Source: Synaphobranchus kaupii
Lineage: Eukaryota > Chordata > Actinopteri > Anguilliformes > Synaphobranchidae
Length of the DNA stretch: 64,000 bases
Assembly (NCBI GenBank): GCA_029718625.1
Contig: CM056383.1
Location: 64,418,849 to 64,482,848, forward strand
Direction of reading: 5' to 3'
The position numbers were made by a program, and so were the translations under genes. Positions 24,168 through 36,057 of the stretch are shown piece by piece (position 1 is the stretch's first letter; each line of letters begins with the position of its first letter). Under the pieces are notes generated by a model, which was not told the DNA's origin, did no database searches, and saw nothing but the letters and a program-made list of their open reading frames with translations.

Positions 24168-24511
24168 GGGCGGCACGGTGGTGCAGTGGTTAGCGCTGTC
24201 GCCTCGCAGTGAAAAGGTGCCGAGTTTGAATCCCGGCCGAGGGCCTTCCTGTGTGGAGTTTGCATGTTCTCCCCGTGTCCGCGTGGGTTACCTCCGGGTA
24301 CTCCGGTTTCCTACCGCAGTCCAAAGACATGCAGGTTAGGCTAATTGGAGACTCGAAAATTGCCCGTGAGCGTGTGAGTGAATGGTGTGTGTGTGCCCCG
24401 TGATGGATTGGCGGCCTGTCCAGGGTGTATTCCTGCCTCTCGCCCAATGCATGCTGGGATAGACTCCAGCACCCCCCCCCTGTGACCCTGACGAGGATGA
24501 ATGGATGGATG
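24168..24511 (+). mobile_element. tRNA-derived SINE with perfect 14 bp target duplications
   Basis: The copy is flanked by identical GAAAGCTCGGTTAT at 24154-24167 and 24512-24525, direct proof of insertion by target-primed retrotransposition. The head GGGCGGCACGGTGGTGCAGT then GGTTAGCGC carries box A, and GAGTTTGAATCCCGG near 24223-24237 carries box B. The body includes GTGTGGAGTTTGCATGTTCT, CCGGGTACTCCGGTTTCC and ATGCAGGTTAGGCTAATTGG, all typical of an abundant teleost SINE. The 3' end is a short GGAT/ATGG run. Full length (344 bp) and clean duplications suggest a fairly recent insertion. Confidence 0.92.
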
Positions 24512-24525
24512 GAAAGCTCGGTTAT

Positions 24526-26564
24526 ATTCACAGGCCTGTATCATTGCTGAAATATCCTTCCTCAGTGCAGGGAGAATGCAGACAACCCTGCACTCTCCTC
24601 CAAGGCACATTCTGCCAGCTGCCGCCTCTCTTTGCTCTAGAGGCAATGCACTGTGCAGTAAATGCATTGGTAGAAAACACTTCATGGACAGCTGGTGCAG
24701 GTAAAAATGCACCTGGTAGGCTAAAGGAGTCCCCCTTATGTGACGAGACAGAGACAGTTTCACACCCTCCAGACAGAAATTACCCCTCCCTGGCTGAATC
24801 AACGGGCAAATTGCTACCCCATGGGGCTGCCTTGCACAATTAGCATGGTCTTGAATTGATAGAAGACTGTGGGGTGCATCACATACAAAACCAGTGTAAA
24901 TATGATAGAAAAGGTAAATATGACTTCAGTTATGAGTATTATTGTGCCTCAAAACCCCAATTTTGTTTGTGGATAATCTGAGAGCCAATACTTGTGGAGG
25001 TCCTCTATGATTCACACAGAAATCAGTAAAACCTTGGATTGTGGTATGAAATCCAAAGAAAGTAGACCAATTAAAACTGAAAATATGCACATCTTGCAGT
25101 TAATCCTGTACTTATATCAATGCCCAACCGCACATGTTTTGGCTTTTTTTGGAAGCAGAAAAGATGAAACACAGACACAGTCTGTGGAAGCAATCCAAAC
25201 GAAATGTTTTGTCTGACATTTGTCTGCTCTGATGAGGCAAGTAGAAGATATCTCAGCTTTGTTATCACTCCCCGTGTGCGCACACATTCTTGTCTGTTCA
25301 ACTCCAAGTGCTCATCGCAAACTGGTGCTACAAAAGCTGAGGAAACAATGCCGTATAAGCCACAAAGTAATTAACCAAATAATTTACATGACTGGTATTA
25401 ACTGACAATGCAAACATAGGCTGTTGTTTACGTAACAGGAGCTTTATGAAGCACAGCTTGATTGACAAAGGGAAAATTGCCCTTCCCTTGGGAACCAGAC
25501 TTGCTTTAATCCATGTATCTATAAAAACTAGGAGCGAGCTCAAATTTAAAAGTACCATCTCACCAGTAAAGCAAATCAGTTCTGACAAACCCTTAATTTG
25601 GTGCAGTGTGGAGGGGAAATAGTACAATGAGAAAAATCATTAGCAATTAATCTTCCATAATAAGTATATCATTATTCTTTGTCTGCAAGACCAGGACCCA
25701 TGCTATATGCTCCCTTATTAATTGCCGGGTGCATGTTGAGGAAAGGGTAGCATATAAACTGTCACGTTAAACATACCGTGGAATACCAAGCTGAGCCATT
25801 TTTCCACGGTCACCCCAGGCCCCGTCCACTCCACCCACCCCCCCCCCCCCCCCCTCCCCATCCCTCATCCGCCTTCGCACACCCGCTCCCCCAGCACACA
25901 CCGAAAGCTCATTTCTCATAAACGAGGAACAGGTTCAAAGTTTTTTGGCTCGGTATTGGGGGGGGCTTGGCTCTTCCAGGTATCAAATAACAGTGATCTC
26001 AGAGCACAACGGGACCCATTAATCTCTCAGCCTTGAATAGATATCAAATTGATGGAGCCGGATCACTACACTCGTGCTAATTTCAACACGCACAACCCAA
26101 GAGAGGTGGAGGCGGTAGCATCGCAAAGAATTAATAACTGCGGGTAGACGGATCACTTTCATTGCGGCCTACCAGTTAGCACAGCCCATAGTTGTTCCTT
26201 CTGGATACCCTTACAGAAAGAACCTGAGATTAGTACAATGTATGAAACTTACATTTTCCTCCCGCTCTACGATAATCTTTTTTGTCTGCTCGAAATTTAA
26301 AAAGTTGCTTGAAAAGGGAAGTTGAGGGAAAAAACGTTTAAAAAAAAGGGAATGCGGAAAGTGACCACTGATTTGATCAGAAGTAACTTCAAAAAACGTA
26401 AAATCAGTGAAGGCAACGGAGGCAAACACGCTTAATTTACCCCCTCCCAATGTACACAGCAGCTTATCTGATGTTGATCACACGCATTTAGAGTGGAATC
26501 CATTTACTCTAGTCTTTCTTTTGCCTCATTTACTTCTCAACATAATATACAGATCTTGGCCATG
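24526..26564. other. No gene recognised; 17-base poly-C at 25838-25854
   Basis: Mixed-composition DNA with no recognised exon. A C run of 17 bases interrupts a C-rich stretch at 25800-25890. Several AT-rich blocks could be conserved non-coding DNA, which cannot be judged from one sequence. Confidence 0.4.
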
Positions 26565-26572
26565 CCATAGAC

Positions 26573-26850
26573 CAGAGGTGGGCAACGAGGGCCGTATCCG
26601 TTTCTGGTGTTCATGCCTAATTACCTAATTAGCCCTAATATTTACGCCATCTGACATTTTGGATACAATTCTTAATATGCGCATGAATGACAGCCGAATA
26701 CTTCTTGTGTCCCTATATGAAACATTTTAATGTGATCTAATCTACCAATGTTGGTGTAAACAGTCAATTAGCTCATTTAGCTGTGGTAATTGATGGGAAC
26801 AAAAACCGGCATACACACCGGCCCTCCAGGACTGGAATTGCCCACCCCTG
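26573..26850. mobile_element. hAT MITE with 8 bp target duplications
   Basis: The ends are CAGAGGTGGGCAA and its inverted partner TTGCCCACCCCTG. The 8 bp sequence CCATAGAC flanks both sides (26565-26572 and 26851-26858). An 8 bp duplication with CAG...CTG-type ends is diagnostic of the hAT superfamily. At 278 bp it has no transposase and would depend on an autonomous relative. Confidence 0.92.
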
Positions 26851-26858
26851 CCATAGAC

Positions 26859-27950
26859 CTAGCTCCTGGCAGCTGGCTACAGCAATGGCCTAACCTGCCT
26901 GTTGGCCTACGTCTCCACATCATAATACAAATAAAACACAGAAAACGCTGCATGACATGACACTGCAATCCAAACGGCAGTCACCATCACCCTGTTGGAG
27001 ACGTTGAAACTTTTGCTTACGTGTCACGTTCCTTGAAACCACGGTTTTGCATATTTGAAGACAACCAGTCAGCCATATCACGGCATCTACAATATAGACT
27101 TTCTGAAATATTCAATTAATTTTGGGGACCAGTGTATACGTGGGAGAAAGGAGAAAGGGACGGCCTGCTACACGCGAGCATAAATTATATCAGCCTCAGT
27201 CTCTGTGCAGCTTTGTTTCTGTTTCTATCACACACCTCTGTCATAAGGGCAAAAGACACACAGTGTTAATTATTATACCATTGATTATATTATAATGAGA
27301 GCTCACAGTAATTATACTTCTGGGTGACTTGTTTTACTTTGAATTAGGGTGCAAATGTAGAGAGCTAATATATCTCTGCTAAGCCCAAAGAAAGCAGGAC
27401 AATTATCCATATTAATTATTTGCTAATCATAATTCCAGATGCGATTGTAATTTCACACTTGTAACAAACTATGCCACACTGTGCATTCATTTGTATTTTA
27501 TGAAGTCTAATGTGGTGTATTACGACTATTTTTGACGTTTTATATTTGCACACATTTTGAATGTGCTACTAATTGTCTCAAACAAATCTCACAAGGTTAG
27601 GCATTTGCATATCTGATTTAATATACTACACTACACCAGATGAGGATAGCATGTGAGCTTTAGTAGATAACTAAGTAACAAGTGGTTGCTTGTTCTGAAA
27701 TTACTGAAATCATGTGAGAAAAACAACAGCATGCCAGCACTAAATAAATGTAAATTACACTGTAAAATATTCAGTATTAATTCAACACTAATGTCCCAAT
27801 ATATACACCTAGCGTTAATTATTATTATTGATGCCATATGCCAGGGCTGGCTAGCTAGCTACACTTTGGTAGTTTAATTTTTCATTTTAGCCAGCTGTAT
27901 GAATGAAACTAACATGTAACTGGCTACACCATGTTTATTAGAGTAATATT
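26859..27950. other. No gene recognised; homeodomain-site-rich AT DNA
   Basis: TAATTA-type cores recur between 27260 and 27450. This is compatible with a conserved non-coding element but also with base composition. No coding domain is seen. Confidence 0.35.
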
Positions 27951-28094
27951 CCAGACAGCACAGCTACTTCGGGCCTACATAGGCACCCTGTCGCTGTCGG
28001 TCTGCAGGAGATGTCGCATCTTCTGTCGCAACTACCTCCAAGTGATGCAGCGCCTATCTCCCGCATATTGGGCTATGCTCAGTGTGCTGTCTGG
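27951..28094. mobile_element. Short MITE, about 144 bp
   Basis: It starts CCAGACAGCACAG and ends TGTGCTGTCTGG, inverted ends of about 12 bases. The interior is GC-richer than its surroundings (GTCGCTGTCGGTCTGCAGG). A clean target duplication was not found. Confidence 0.5.
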
Positions 28095-28440
28095 GATTAC
28101 CAGTTAGAAATTGAGTCAGAGGTTTTATGACCTACCGTATAGTCATGCATGTGAAATGATAGCGAATGCATTTCAGAAATTCATGAGCTTCACACAAAGA
28201 TTATACAGCTGTATAGTTTTCATTTGTTGGCGATTATTAGTTAGCAAGCTAGTTTCAACACAAAACAAAGATGAAGACAACAAAGTTTTGAAACGGCATG
28301 TTCTATAGACCCTTTTAGAAACAACGTCAAGACAACAACAGCATGCGCGTACACTGTAACTGGAGGCAAAACAATCTGTTATTCCTCCAAAACAGCTGAC
28401 GAGACCGCACATTTATAAATTAATAAAACTGCTAAAATGC

Positions 28441-29100
28441 CAAGCACTGTCTTCTCATGTACTTTCTGATGAGGTTGGAGTACACATATCAAGGGATTTG
28501 AGGCCATTCCACCAAACATAATCTCTCCAGATCCTTCAGAGTCCTTGGTCCTCACTTGTGGACTCTCCTCTTCTCCTGGGGTTACTATTTCACCAAACCC
28601 ACCATTCTTTATTGCCAGAAAGCTGGTCTCGTCTGACCATAGCTCCCGGTTCCAATCTAAATTCCGGTAACATTTAGCGAAACTCCAGGCGCTTAGGTTT
28701 GTGGTAGAGGCTTTCTTCTGGCAAGCCTTCTAAATAGCTTGCTAGTGTAGAGGTGGCAACTAATTGTACTTTTTGAGACTTGATGACAGCACAACCCCAA
28801 TTTACCACTTTTCTGGATTTTCATATTTTTGATGACAAACAGCAGTACTAAACCTGAAGTTATGGAATTTCCCATTTTCATCCAACTTGCTAAAATATAA
28901 GCGAAACAGTCAGACTGCTACAACAAGATATACAAAGTGTTCATGTTTTGTTGATTTTGACCATACGGAATTTAGATGCTCAGCTGAGTTTTTTTGGGAT
29001 GACAGGTATGCCATCCGGCAAGTTGTGGCTTGGTGGGGCATGCCCCATATACAGCACCAAGAGTTTGGCACTTTCCAGGGTTTTCTTCAGAAATAATCAC
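28441..29100 (-). pseudogene. Decayed Tc1-like transposon remnant
   Basis: On the plus strand the phrases AATCTCTCCAGATCCTTCAG, CTCACTTGTGGACTCTCCTC, TCGTCTGACCATAGCTCCCG and GTTCCAATC lie in the order expected for the antisense of Tc1-like transposase genes, so coding would be on the minus strand. No frame remains open over more than a few dozen codons and no catalytic motif is readable. The downstream limit is uncertain. Confidence 0.4.
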
Positions 29101-29479
29101 AATGATGACAGACTCATTCCTTAAGTGCATTAAGTTCCGTACCTTCTGACCTCATGTAAATACACAAAATTCAGACTTCCCACATCCACACAGTAAAGCC
29201 CCAAACTTGGGTTATTTTTTTGCTATTTTTCCTGCCGATTTCATAATCACAATTACTCCATGCCCTCAAAGAATAATTCTCCCCATTGGATAACATCTGA
29301 TCTGCCAATGACAACATCTGATAAAAGTAGTCTGATCAAAGTAGCCAATTGCAGGATACACAGGCAAAATGAACAATGCGCACATGTAATGCTTTTGATT
29401 GAGATATAAGGAAGTGCACATGTGATGATATAACAAAATAAAACTGTCACATTAAACAAAATCCCCCTATAAATTTAGG

Positions 29480-29860
29480 TAGAATAAAGGCTGTATTATT
29501 AACATTTCATTTTAAAATGCGCCTTCGGAAAGGGCATTTAGTGTGTGTGTGGGCGCATTCTGGAGGAGAGACGGACCATGCTGAAACCATCATCAGTGAG
29601 TGACATAGGGAGGGTGCAAAAAGGCCCAAATACAGGGATGCCAAGAATTGTGACACACACGTTCTTCAAAATAAAAATGATTTTGCATTAAAGACTTGTC
29701 TTTCCTCTGATCAATGGTATCACAATTAATATAATTTTCTCTGAGCATAGAAAGCTTTTGATAAACAATAAACTGAACTTAATCCTGCACTTTTTGCTCA
29801 TATTATTGCCAATAATTCTGGTGGGAACATATATATATATATATATATACACATGTATTT
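29480..29860. repeat. Possible Tc1-type terminal fragment plus AT microsatellite
   Basis: GATGCCAAGAATTGTGACAC, and later TTATTGCCAATAATTCTGGT, resemble the inner and outer ends of Tc1-type elements whose termini read ...CCAATAATT.... An AT dinucleotide run follows at 29830-29849. Boundaries are not clear. Confidence 0.35.
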
Positions 29861-30660
29861 ATACACACACATACTTTTGACTCAATGTCACACTTCCCAA
29901 CTCCCCTTTTAATAACAAAAACAGGCCATTGCCTCACGGGGTGCCGTGTCACTTCCTGTTTGAGTCATGTCCACGCATCACTGCACTGTCGCCACTCTCC
30001 GGGGAGGGTGAGTCATCAAAGCCATTACAGCAGACTTCCTCCATTGTCTTACGCACTCGAGCCGTGATTGATAGCAAAGCCTGCCTACCTTCGGACACAA
30101 CAGTGCTGGGCCCTGCTTTTACTGCCGTTTATCATAAATCAGCTGTGGCTTTGCCAGGCGCCTTGCTTCGCTGATCCGTTTCCACTTTATGCCTAGGGTT
30201 TTACAGCCCAAACTGCTGTTGACATGCAGCATTTAATACGTGGATCTATCATACATCAGTATACAGCGCTGTCATCATGCCTTCCTTGTAAAAAAACAGT
30301 AAAAACAGTTGGCATTTCCATAAATTCAAGCTTGATGAGCAACCCTGGATTGTCTTGTGAAAGAACAAAAATAAATAAAAATAGAACGGAGCATTGCTTT
30401 ATTGGGTGAACTGGTATATATCACTCAGCTTTTTAATCACTTTGTACTCGATGGGGGTTTTGAGGATCAGAAAATGTTAAATAAGGATAAATAAATAAGG
30501 AAAGACAAACAAATACATATAAACACAATGACAACAACACCACGGCTGATTTAAAATGTTCATATGTTATTTTAATTTGTGGTAACAGACATTTCAGTAT
30601 AATATCAAAGTTTGACTACCCTGTGAAGAGTGAGCTATATAAGTGAACATAACATGAATG

Positions 30661-30945
30661 GCCTGATTTACTACGACCTTTAGGGCCTGATTTACAAAGA
30701 CCTGGCAAAACAAATACCATGACCAATCATTGGTCATGTTATTGCTTTTGCATGTGCTAAATGGTTTTGCACCTGCTAAACGTCTTCGTAAATCAGGCCC
30801 ATAGTGTGAGAAAAACCTTTTAGCACGCACAAAACTAATAACATGATTGTTCATGGTATTTGTTTTGCACCAATCATTGGTTGTGTTATTAGTTTTGAGT
30901 GTGCTAAAAGTTTTCACCCGCTAAAGGTCTTAGTAAATTAGGCCC
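30661..30945. mobile_element. Nested pair of GGGCCTGATTTAC MITEs
   Basis: An outer pair of ends, GGCCTGATTTACTACGACCT at 30660 and GTCTTAGTAAATTAGGCCC ending at 30945, encloses an inner pair, GGGCCTGATTTACAAAGACC at 30684 and GTCTTCGTAAATCAGGCCC ending at 30801. Both have the same type of inverted end and share internal blocks such as ACCAATCATTGGT and GTGCTAAA. A copy seems to have inserted just inside the end of a relative. No coding capacity. Target duplications are unclear, so the superfamily is left open. Confidence 0.65.
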
Positions 30946-31473
30946 AAAATGTACAAATGGAGACATTTTGAAATGTCATAATGCTCAAAGCTATGTTCTT
31001 AAAATAAAGCACTGTTTACATTAAAAGCTGTGTATTGCTTATAGCATTTGTTACTTATTTTTACTTTCTTGGGGGAAATTAGAACGTCATTAGTGATGTG
31101 AAAATGTAAAAGGGAAGTTAAATGCAAGGCAAGTTAAATGTTCCATTATTGTATTTGAATGCTGGCAGGAAAGAGGTCTGAGAAACTATTCACTCCATGA
31201 TCTACTTTAGGTCCTCATCATCTTCCATTTTATACATGAAAGACAGGTAATTATCTTTCAAAGAGGTGGTGATGAAAAGTGCTACAGTTTGTTTCTCATC
31301 CTCCGAGCACTTTTGCCTTCCCTGTTGTGCATTTAATAGCAGGGTAAAACCTGCAAGGAGGGAAGGTGTACAGAACACCATAATGTGTCAGTGTTATTTT
31401 GAGCCCAGAGATTCAGCTGTAATAAAAATGGACGCACTTAGCCTCCGTTCACATATACATATATACATACATA

Positions 31474-32327
31474 CAGTGAGCGCCAAAGTTCATTGGACAG
31501 TGACACATTTTTTTGTTATTTTGGTTCTGTACTCTAGCACTTTGAGTTTGAAAGGATACAATGACAATGGCGTTGAAGTGCAGACTGTCAGCTTTAATTT
31601 GAGGGTATTACACTGGAACAGTATGGAACACGTGGTTGGCTAAATGGCTCTAAGTCATCAAGACTTGTGTGACGTATCAAACAAGCCTCAAACCATCACT
31701 CTGCTGCCAGATATGCAGTAGATATGGATGGATAACTTGAAGGGTTTCTTCTCCTGACTTATTTTTCCATAGAGTTCAATAGGAAAATTTGTCAGGAGAA
31801 ACAACCCTTAAAGTGATCCATCCATATCTACAGCATATCTGGCAGAAGAGTGATGGTTTGAGGCTGGTTTGATACCGTAGACCCTTGATGACTTACAGCC
31901 ATTTAGCCAACCATGGGTTCCATACTATTCCCGTGTAATTTACAGCTTAATCGCTTAATCTAGTCACACCCCCCAATTCCCATAGAGATTCAAATGCAGA
32001 GAGGTTATAGTATCGCTTGTAAGAGTACCTGGAAATAAGATATCAAGAGTCTTTTGATATCCTTTTATACCCAGTCAAACAGGTGTTTTTTGAACTTCCC
32101 AGTCTTTTTTTTACCCATGTCCCAACCTTTTTGGAATGTGTTGCAGGCATCAAATTCATAATTAGCATACATTTACAAAAATCAATAAATTTGATAAGGT
32201 AAAACATTAAATATATTTTCTTTGTACTGTTTCCAATTAAATATATGTAAAAGAGAATCAACAAATCACTGCTTTCTGCTTTTATGTGCATTTTACATAC
32301 TGTCCCAACTTTTTTGGAATTGGGGTT
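31474..32327. mobile_element. Composite Tc1-type element with a full foldback module
   Basis: The left end after TA is CAGTGAGCGCCAAAGTTCAT, the same terminus as at 6328. Between about 31606 and 31945 lies a long imperfect palindrome: arm 31606-31757, loop with GAGTTCAATAGG, arm about 31792-31942. The arms carry TGCTGCCAGATATGCAGTAG and its inverse. The right part, from about 32075, is another element type: GTGTTGCAGGCATCAAATTC, AAATATATTTTCTTTGTACT and the terminus CCCAACTTTTTTGGAATTGG then GGTTTGT. The two ends therefore belong to different transposon families. No transposase frame is present. Confidence 0.65.
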
Positions 32328-32339
32328 TGTAATTTGTTT

Positions 32340-32626
32340 CTGATTTTTCCAAAATTTTCTCCCAATTGTACCCCTATAGCTATTCAATTCCCTGTGTAGC
32401 AACCTCTTGAGAATTTGCCGCTACACAACCCCGTCAGCCGGTGGTAGGAAGGAGGGTGCCATACAGCCCCTCCCTCCACCTCGGGAGCAGCCGGCCAATT
32501 GCCGCTCCTTCAAGGCACCGACCGTACTCGGATCTGGCAGGGCCAGGGCGCCAAACCCTGATCCTCGGTGTGCAACCACACCGACTCAAAGTCGGTGCTT
32601 TTACAGCTGAGCCACCACGGCACGGC
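32340..32626 (-). mobile_element. tRNA-derived SINE-like element, minus strand
   Basis: Read on the minus strand, the head is GCCGTGGTGGCTCAGCTGTA, with box A TGGCTCAGCTGT (plus 32603-32614), then AAGCACCGACTTTGAGTCGG and a box B-like GTGTGGTTGCAC. The body is GC-rich (GGCGCCCTGGCCCTGCCAG, CCGGCTGACGG). The 3' part is AT-rich, ending around ACAATTGGGAGAAAATTTTG. A truncated copy of the 3' half lies at 50188-50320. No target duplication was established. Confidence 0.6.
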
Positions 32627-34047
32627 TGATTTAACATTTTTAAATGAATTTTAGTTTGTTTTATCATTTTTTTATTTTACATAGCGCACCAGACCTGGCC
32701 TGACCGCACACCAGTATGCCACGGCACAGTGGTTAGTAAACGCTGTAAGAGCAGGCTGGAAAAAAAAAAAGATTTTCTTCTCTATTGAATATTCAAAATC
32801 ATACTTATGAAGGAGGGCTGTCTCACTAAGAGTGTTTGGAAATGTAATTTCATTCATTTTGGGGGTTATGGGATGGAACCATCATGTCTAAGGTCATCAG
32901 AGATGAATTGTTAAAAGCTGTCAAAAGAAACTGAATGATCAAGAGTCAACACATCGCCCAGCAACAGCTGGCTCAGACTACTAAACACGTTGATAGCCAT
33001 ACATAATCCTCCAGAGCTCAACAAACATTAGATTAGATTACTATCATAATTGCAGTTCCAAATCCATACTGAAAACCTGTTACATCCCAAAAATTCTGTC
33101 GGTAAATTCTTATGATATTGTGGGACTAAGTTGGAGGAGTAAATCCCATTGAGAGTGATTAGAGTGGGGTAGAGAAGCAGGGGATGCTAGGATTGTTTTT
33201 TAGGTTTTGTTGGGGTGAAAAACAACAAGGAGCATATGGTTCTGTATCGCGAATGTGCAGAGGATAAAGTAAAGTTATTGAAATCGGATCAACGATCAAT
33301 TCACACGGCCCTACAATATACAATAAAGTGTGTGTCATGAAATTCCATAGTATTTCATTTAAGAATGTCCTCTCATTCAGATTGAATGAAAAAATGTATT
33401 AATTGTGAGTTGAGACAAACAAACTAGCACCCAGCTTCAGCTGACAAGCTAATATTACCATTATATATTTGCAACACAAGGAGAAGGTATCCGGATAATT
33501 AGCTAATCATTGTGACTGCACAAAGAAGTCCAACGCGCGCACTAAAGCCTGATACCAACTCATTTGCATTCTGTTGCTTTAGAGATCATGATGTGGCAAT
33601 ACTGAGCCCTGGCAGTGAGCTTCCAGTAAATAAAATAAAGTAGTTTTTAATAGTGTGAAATACTACTATGACTAATAAAGTAATACATTCTACAATACAT
33701 TAGATAATGAATACATTATTATAAGTTATTGGCTCAGTGTGCTTTATAAGAATATACAACACGAAAGAGAATAAGAACATGTACCTTAGCAGTCAAAGCA
33801 AGAGCAAAACATTAATGGCAATACAATACAAGCACACTACATCAAATATAACACTAATTACTGCTATTAACATCAATGAATTATGATTTGCGTGCTGAAG
33901 ACAAATACAATACGGGAGCAGGTACTGGTCAATTATTATGAGTAGAATGCTAATTTGAAGAGGCAGGTTTTCAGAAGGAAGAAATTGAAACAGCAGTCAT
34001 TACGTGCAGACAAAAATGTATTCCACAGCTACAGAGGAACACACACT
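32627..34047. other. No gene recognised
   Basis: AT-rich DNA without readable exons. From about 33950 (AGGCAGGTTTTCAGAAGG) it merges into the older dispersed repeat described at 34267. Confidence 0.4.
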
Positions 34048-34056
34048 ATCACCCAA

Positions 34057-34258
34057 CAGAGGTGTAAAGTCCAGGGGTCAGAAAGTAAAAGTCCTTTTAA
34101 AAGGCCATATGTTTCTTCCAGCCATGAACTCAGCCAGCTGATTTCACTAATTTGTTCTACTTCCTGCGGCTGAAGAATTGTGGTACTTAGCAAATCCAGG
34201 TGATTGGAACAAAATACTGGGGAGGACTTTTATTTCCAACCTGGATTTTCCACCTCTG
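34057..34258. mobile_element. hAT MITE, about 202 bp
   Basis: Ends CAGAGGTGTAAAGTCCAGG and CCTGGATTTTCCACCTCTG are inverted repeats with few mismatches. ATCACCCA at 34048-34055 and GTCACCCA at 34259-34266 form an 8 bp target duplication with one substitution, as expected for hAT. It splits an older dispersed repeat, whose two halves lie on either side. Confidence 0.8.
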
Positions 34259-34266
34259 GTCACCCA

Positions 34267-34560
34267 CTGAGTACATGGAAGTTGATGGAACAGCTAGGCT
34301 GCTGAAGTGAGATGATCTTAGTTGATGGCCAGGGGTTTAGTTATGGACAAGTTGACTGATGTAGGTAGAGGCAGAGTTATGGAGGGCTTTGTGAGTGACT
34401 AATAAGATCTTGAAGTCAATGCTTTTGTAGTACCAGTGGTGATTGTGGAGCATAGGTTTGATGTGGTCTCTGAGGTACAGCTGAGGATTCTAGTGACAGT
34501 ATTCTGGACCATCTGCATTTGGGTCAAGTCTGGATGGAACACCGGCAAACAGCACATTGC
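34267..34560. repeat. Degenerate dispersed repeat, distal part
   Basis: GAGGGCTTTGTGAGTGACTA, ATAGGTTTGATGTGGTCTCT and ATTCTGGACCATCTGCATTT follow in the order of a long non-coding repeat I recall from many teleosts, where the phrase is commonly ...GCATTCTGGACCAGCTG.... The proximal part, around 33955-34047, is separated by the hAT MITE. Confidence 0.45.
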
Positions 34561-36057
34561 AAAAGCCAAATTGTTATTAATGAAAATGTTGTTTACCATG
34601 AGATGCACATTTTGTTGTGCAGATTTGTTGTTTTCATTAAATGTCAAGTTTTAACACTGGTATTTATAGCTGAAGGAGACAACTGCACAGGGAAAGTATT
34701 TATTTTACTCGAACAATAGTGCTATACATACTGTAGCTGTGTGGCACTGGCTCTGCCATTCAAGAGACCCTGCCAATGTTTTGTTTTTTGGTGTTCAGAA
34801 CATTGCTGGAACATTATGGAAGTTGGAGAATAATATCAGTCAATATCAGGAAACATTAGCAATGCAAAACAAAATATTTTCTGCACTTTCATTAGGACAT
34901 TCTTCAAATACATGGTGTTTGACTGATAATATGGTAACTATTGGGGAATGCTGGCACTAAATTGCATGCAACATACCTGGAACATTTTTTGTCACTGAAA
35001 AAAAAAAAGGAATAATTGTACCTCTCAGAGATGGAGTGCTCAGGTATAACTTTAAACAAAATCTAAACCACCACATAACTGGACAATGAAACTTCCTCCT
35101 CACTCTTTTATAGTTAGAAACTTATTACCTAGTTGCATTGTGTTTTCTCTCTTTATTCACATTTTTGAGAAGTGTTTGTCAATAGTACACATACAAAAGG
35201 AAAAATACAATAAAGGCCCCAAATTCTATTATTTCTATGGTGGATTTGTTCATACAATGTTAGAATATAATCCATATCTATTTTTCCACTTTGTCATTGT
35301 TCGTGCCATTAACGGTCGTGCAGGATTTAGGAGGATTAACTGCAATGCGGCTTAATAACTTTCCCACCTTTATTACAGGGAATTTACCTCGGATTCATTC
35401 ATTCTTCCTGAACAAAAGGTCCTCTAAACTATTAAATGTCTGAAAATCCAGGAGATAGAATTCCACATTAATGACTAAATGTTTTTATCTAAAGAGGTGT
35501 CATAAGATTAATAATCTGCAGTCTAGCTGACAGGAAAAAATGTCCAGTAGAATGGAGAAAATATATAATTTAACACATTCACATAAGAAATCTCTGCTCT
35601 CATTTTCAGCAAACTCCTTTATTGAAGATTAGATACAGTATATCCAAATAAATACAAATATATCGGTTTGTTGTGTGTCTTTGTACTAATAAGTATTTTT
35701 GATTGTAGTATATATATATATTTAAATCATCACAGACTTGTAGATTACATTAACCCCTTCTCCAACACCACCTTTTTTGAACACAAACCCGAAAATAAAA
35801 TGGTTACTGTTCTTGAACCACTTTGACTATAATCCTGGTCTCTTCTGTAAGGTAACCCTTGAGAGTTTGTTTTCCAAGAGAGAATTACTCTACGTGTTAC
35901 TGAAACAAAGTAACAGACGCTCAAACACAGTGGAAATGTAAGTTTTTTTTTTTCTTTCTTTTGCTGAAAAGATTTTTTTGTTTTTGCAGGGATAAGGATA
36001 AGGACTTTACGTAATTTGTGTCATCTGTCGATTTCCAAAGATCCCACTGCCAGTGAT
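34561..36057. other. No gene recognised
   Basis: AT-rich DNA. A TA run lies at 35709-35722. No repeat family or exon recognised. Confidence 0.4.

Noticed and set aside
24168..24240. A tRNA gene, from the legible A and B boxes
   Set aside because: The boxes belong to the head of a SINE with a long body, tail and target duplications. The same applies to the SINEs at 19101, 32340 and 51569.
24190..24802. Minus-strand frames of 113 and 153 codons
   Set aside because: The first lies antisense to the SINE and the second partly overlaps it; neither carries a recognisable domain.
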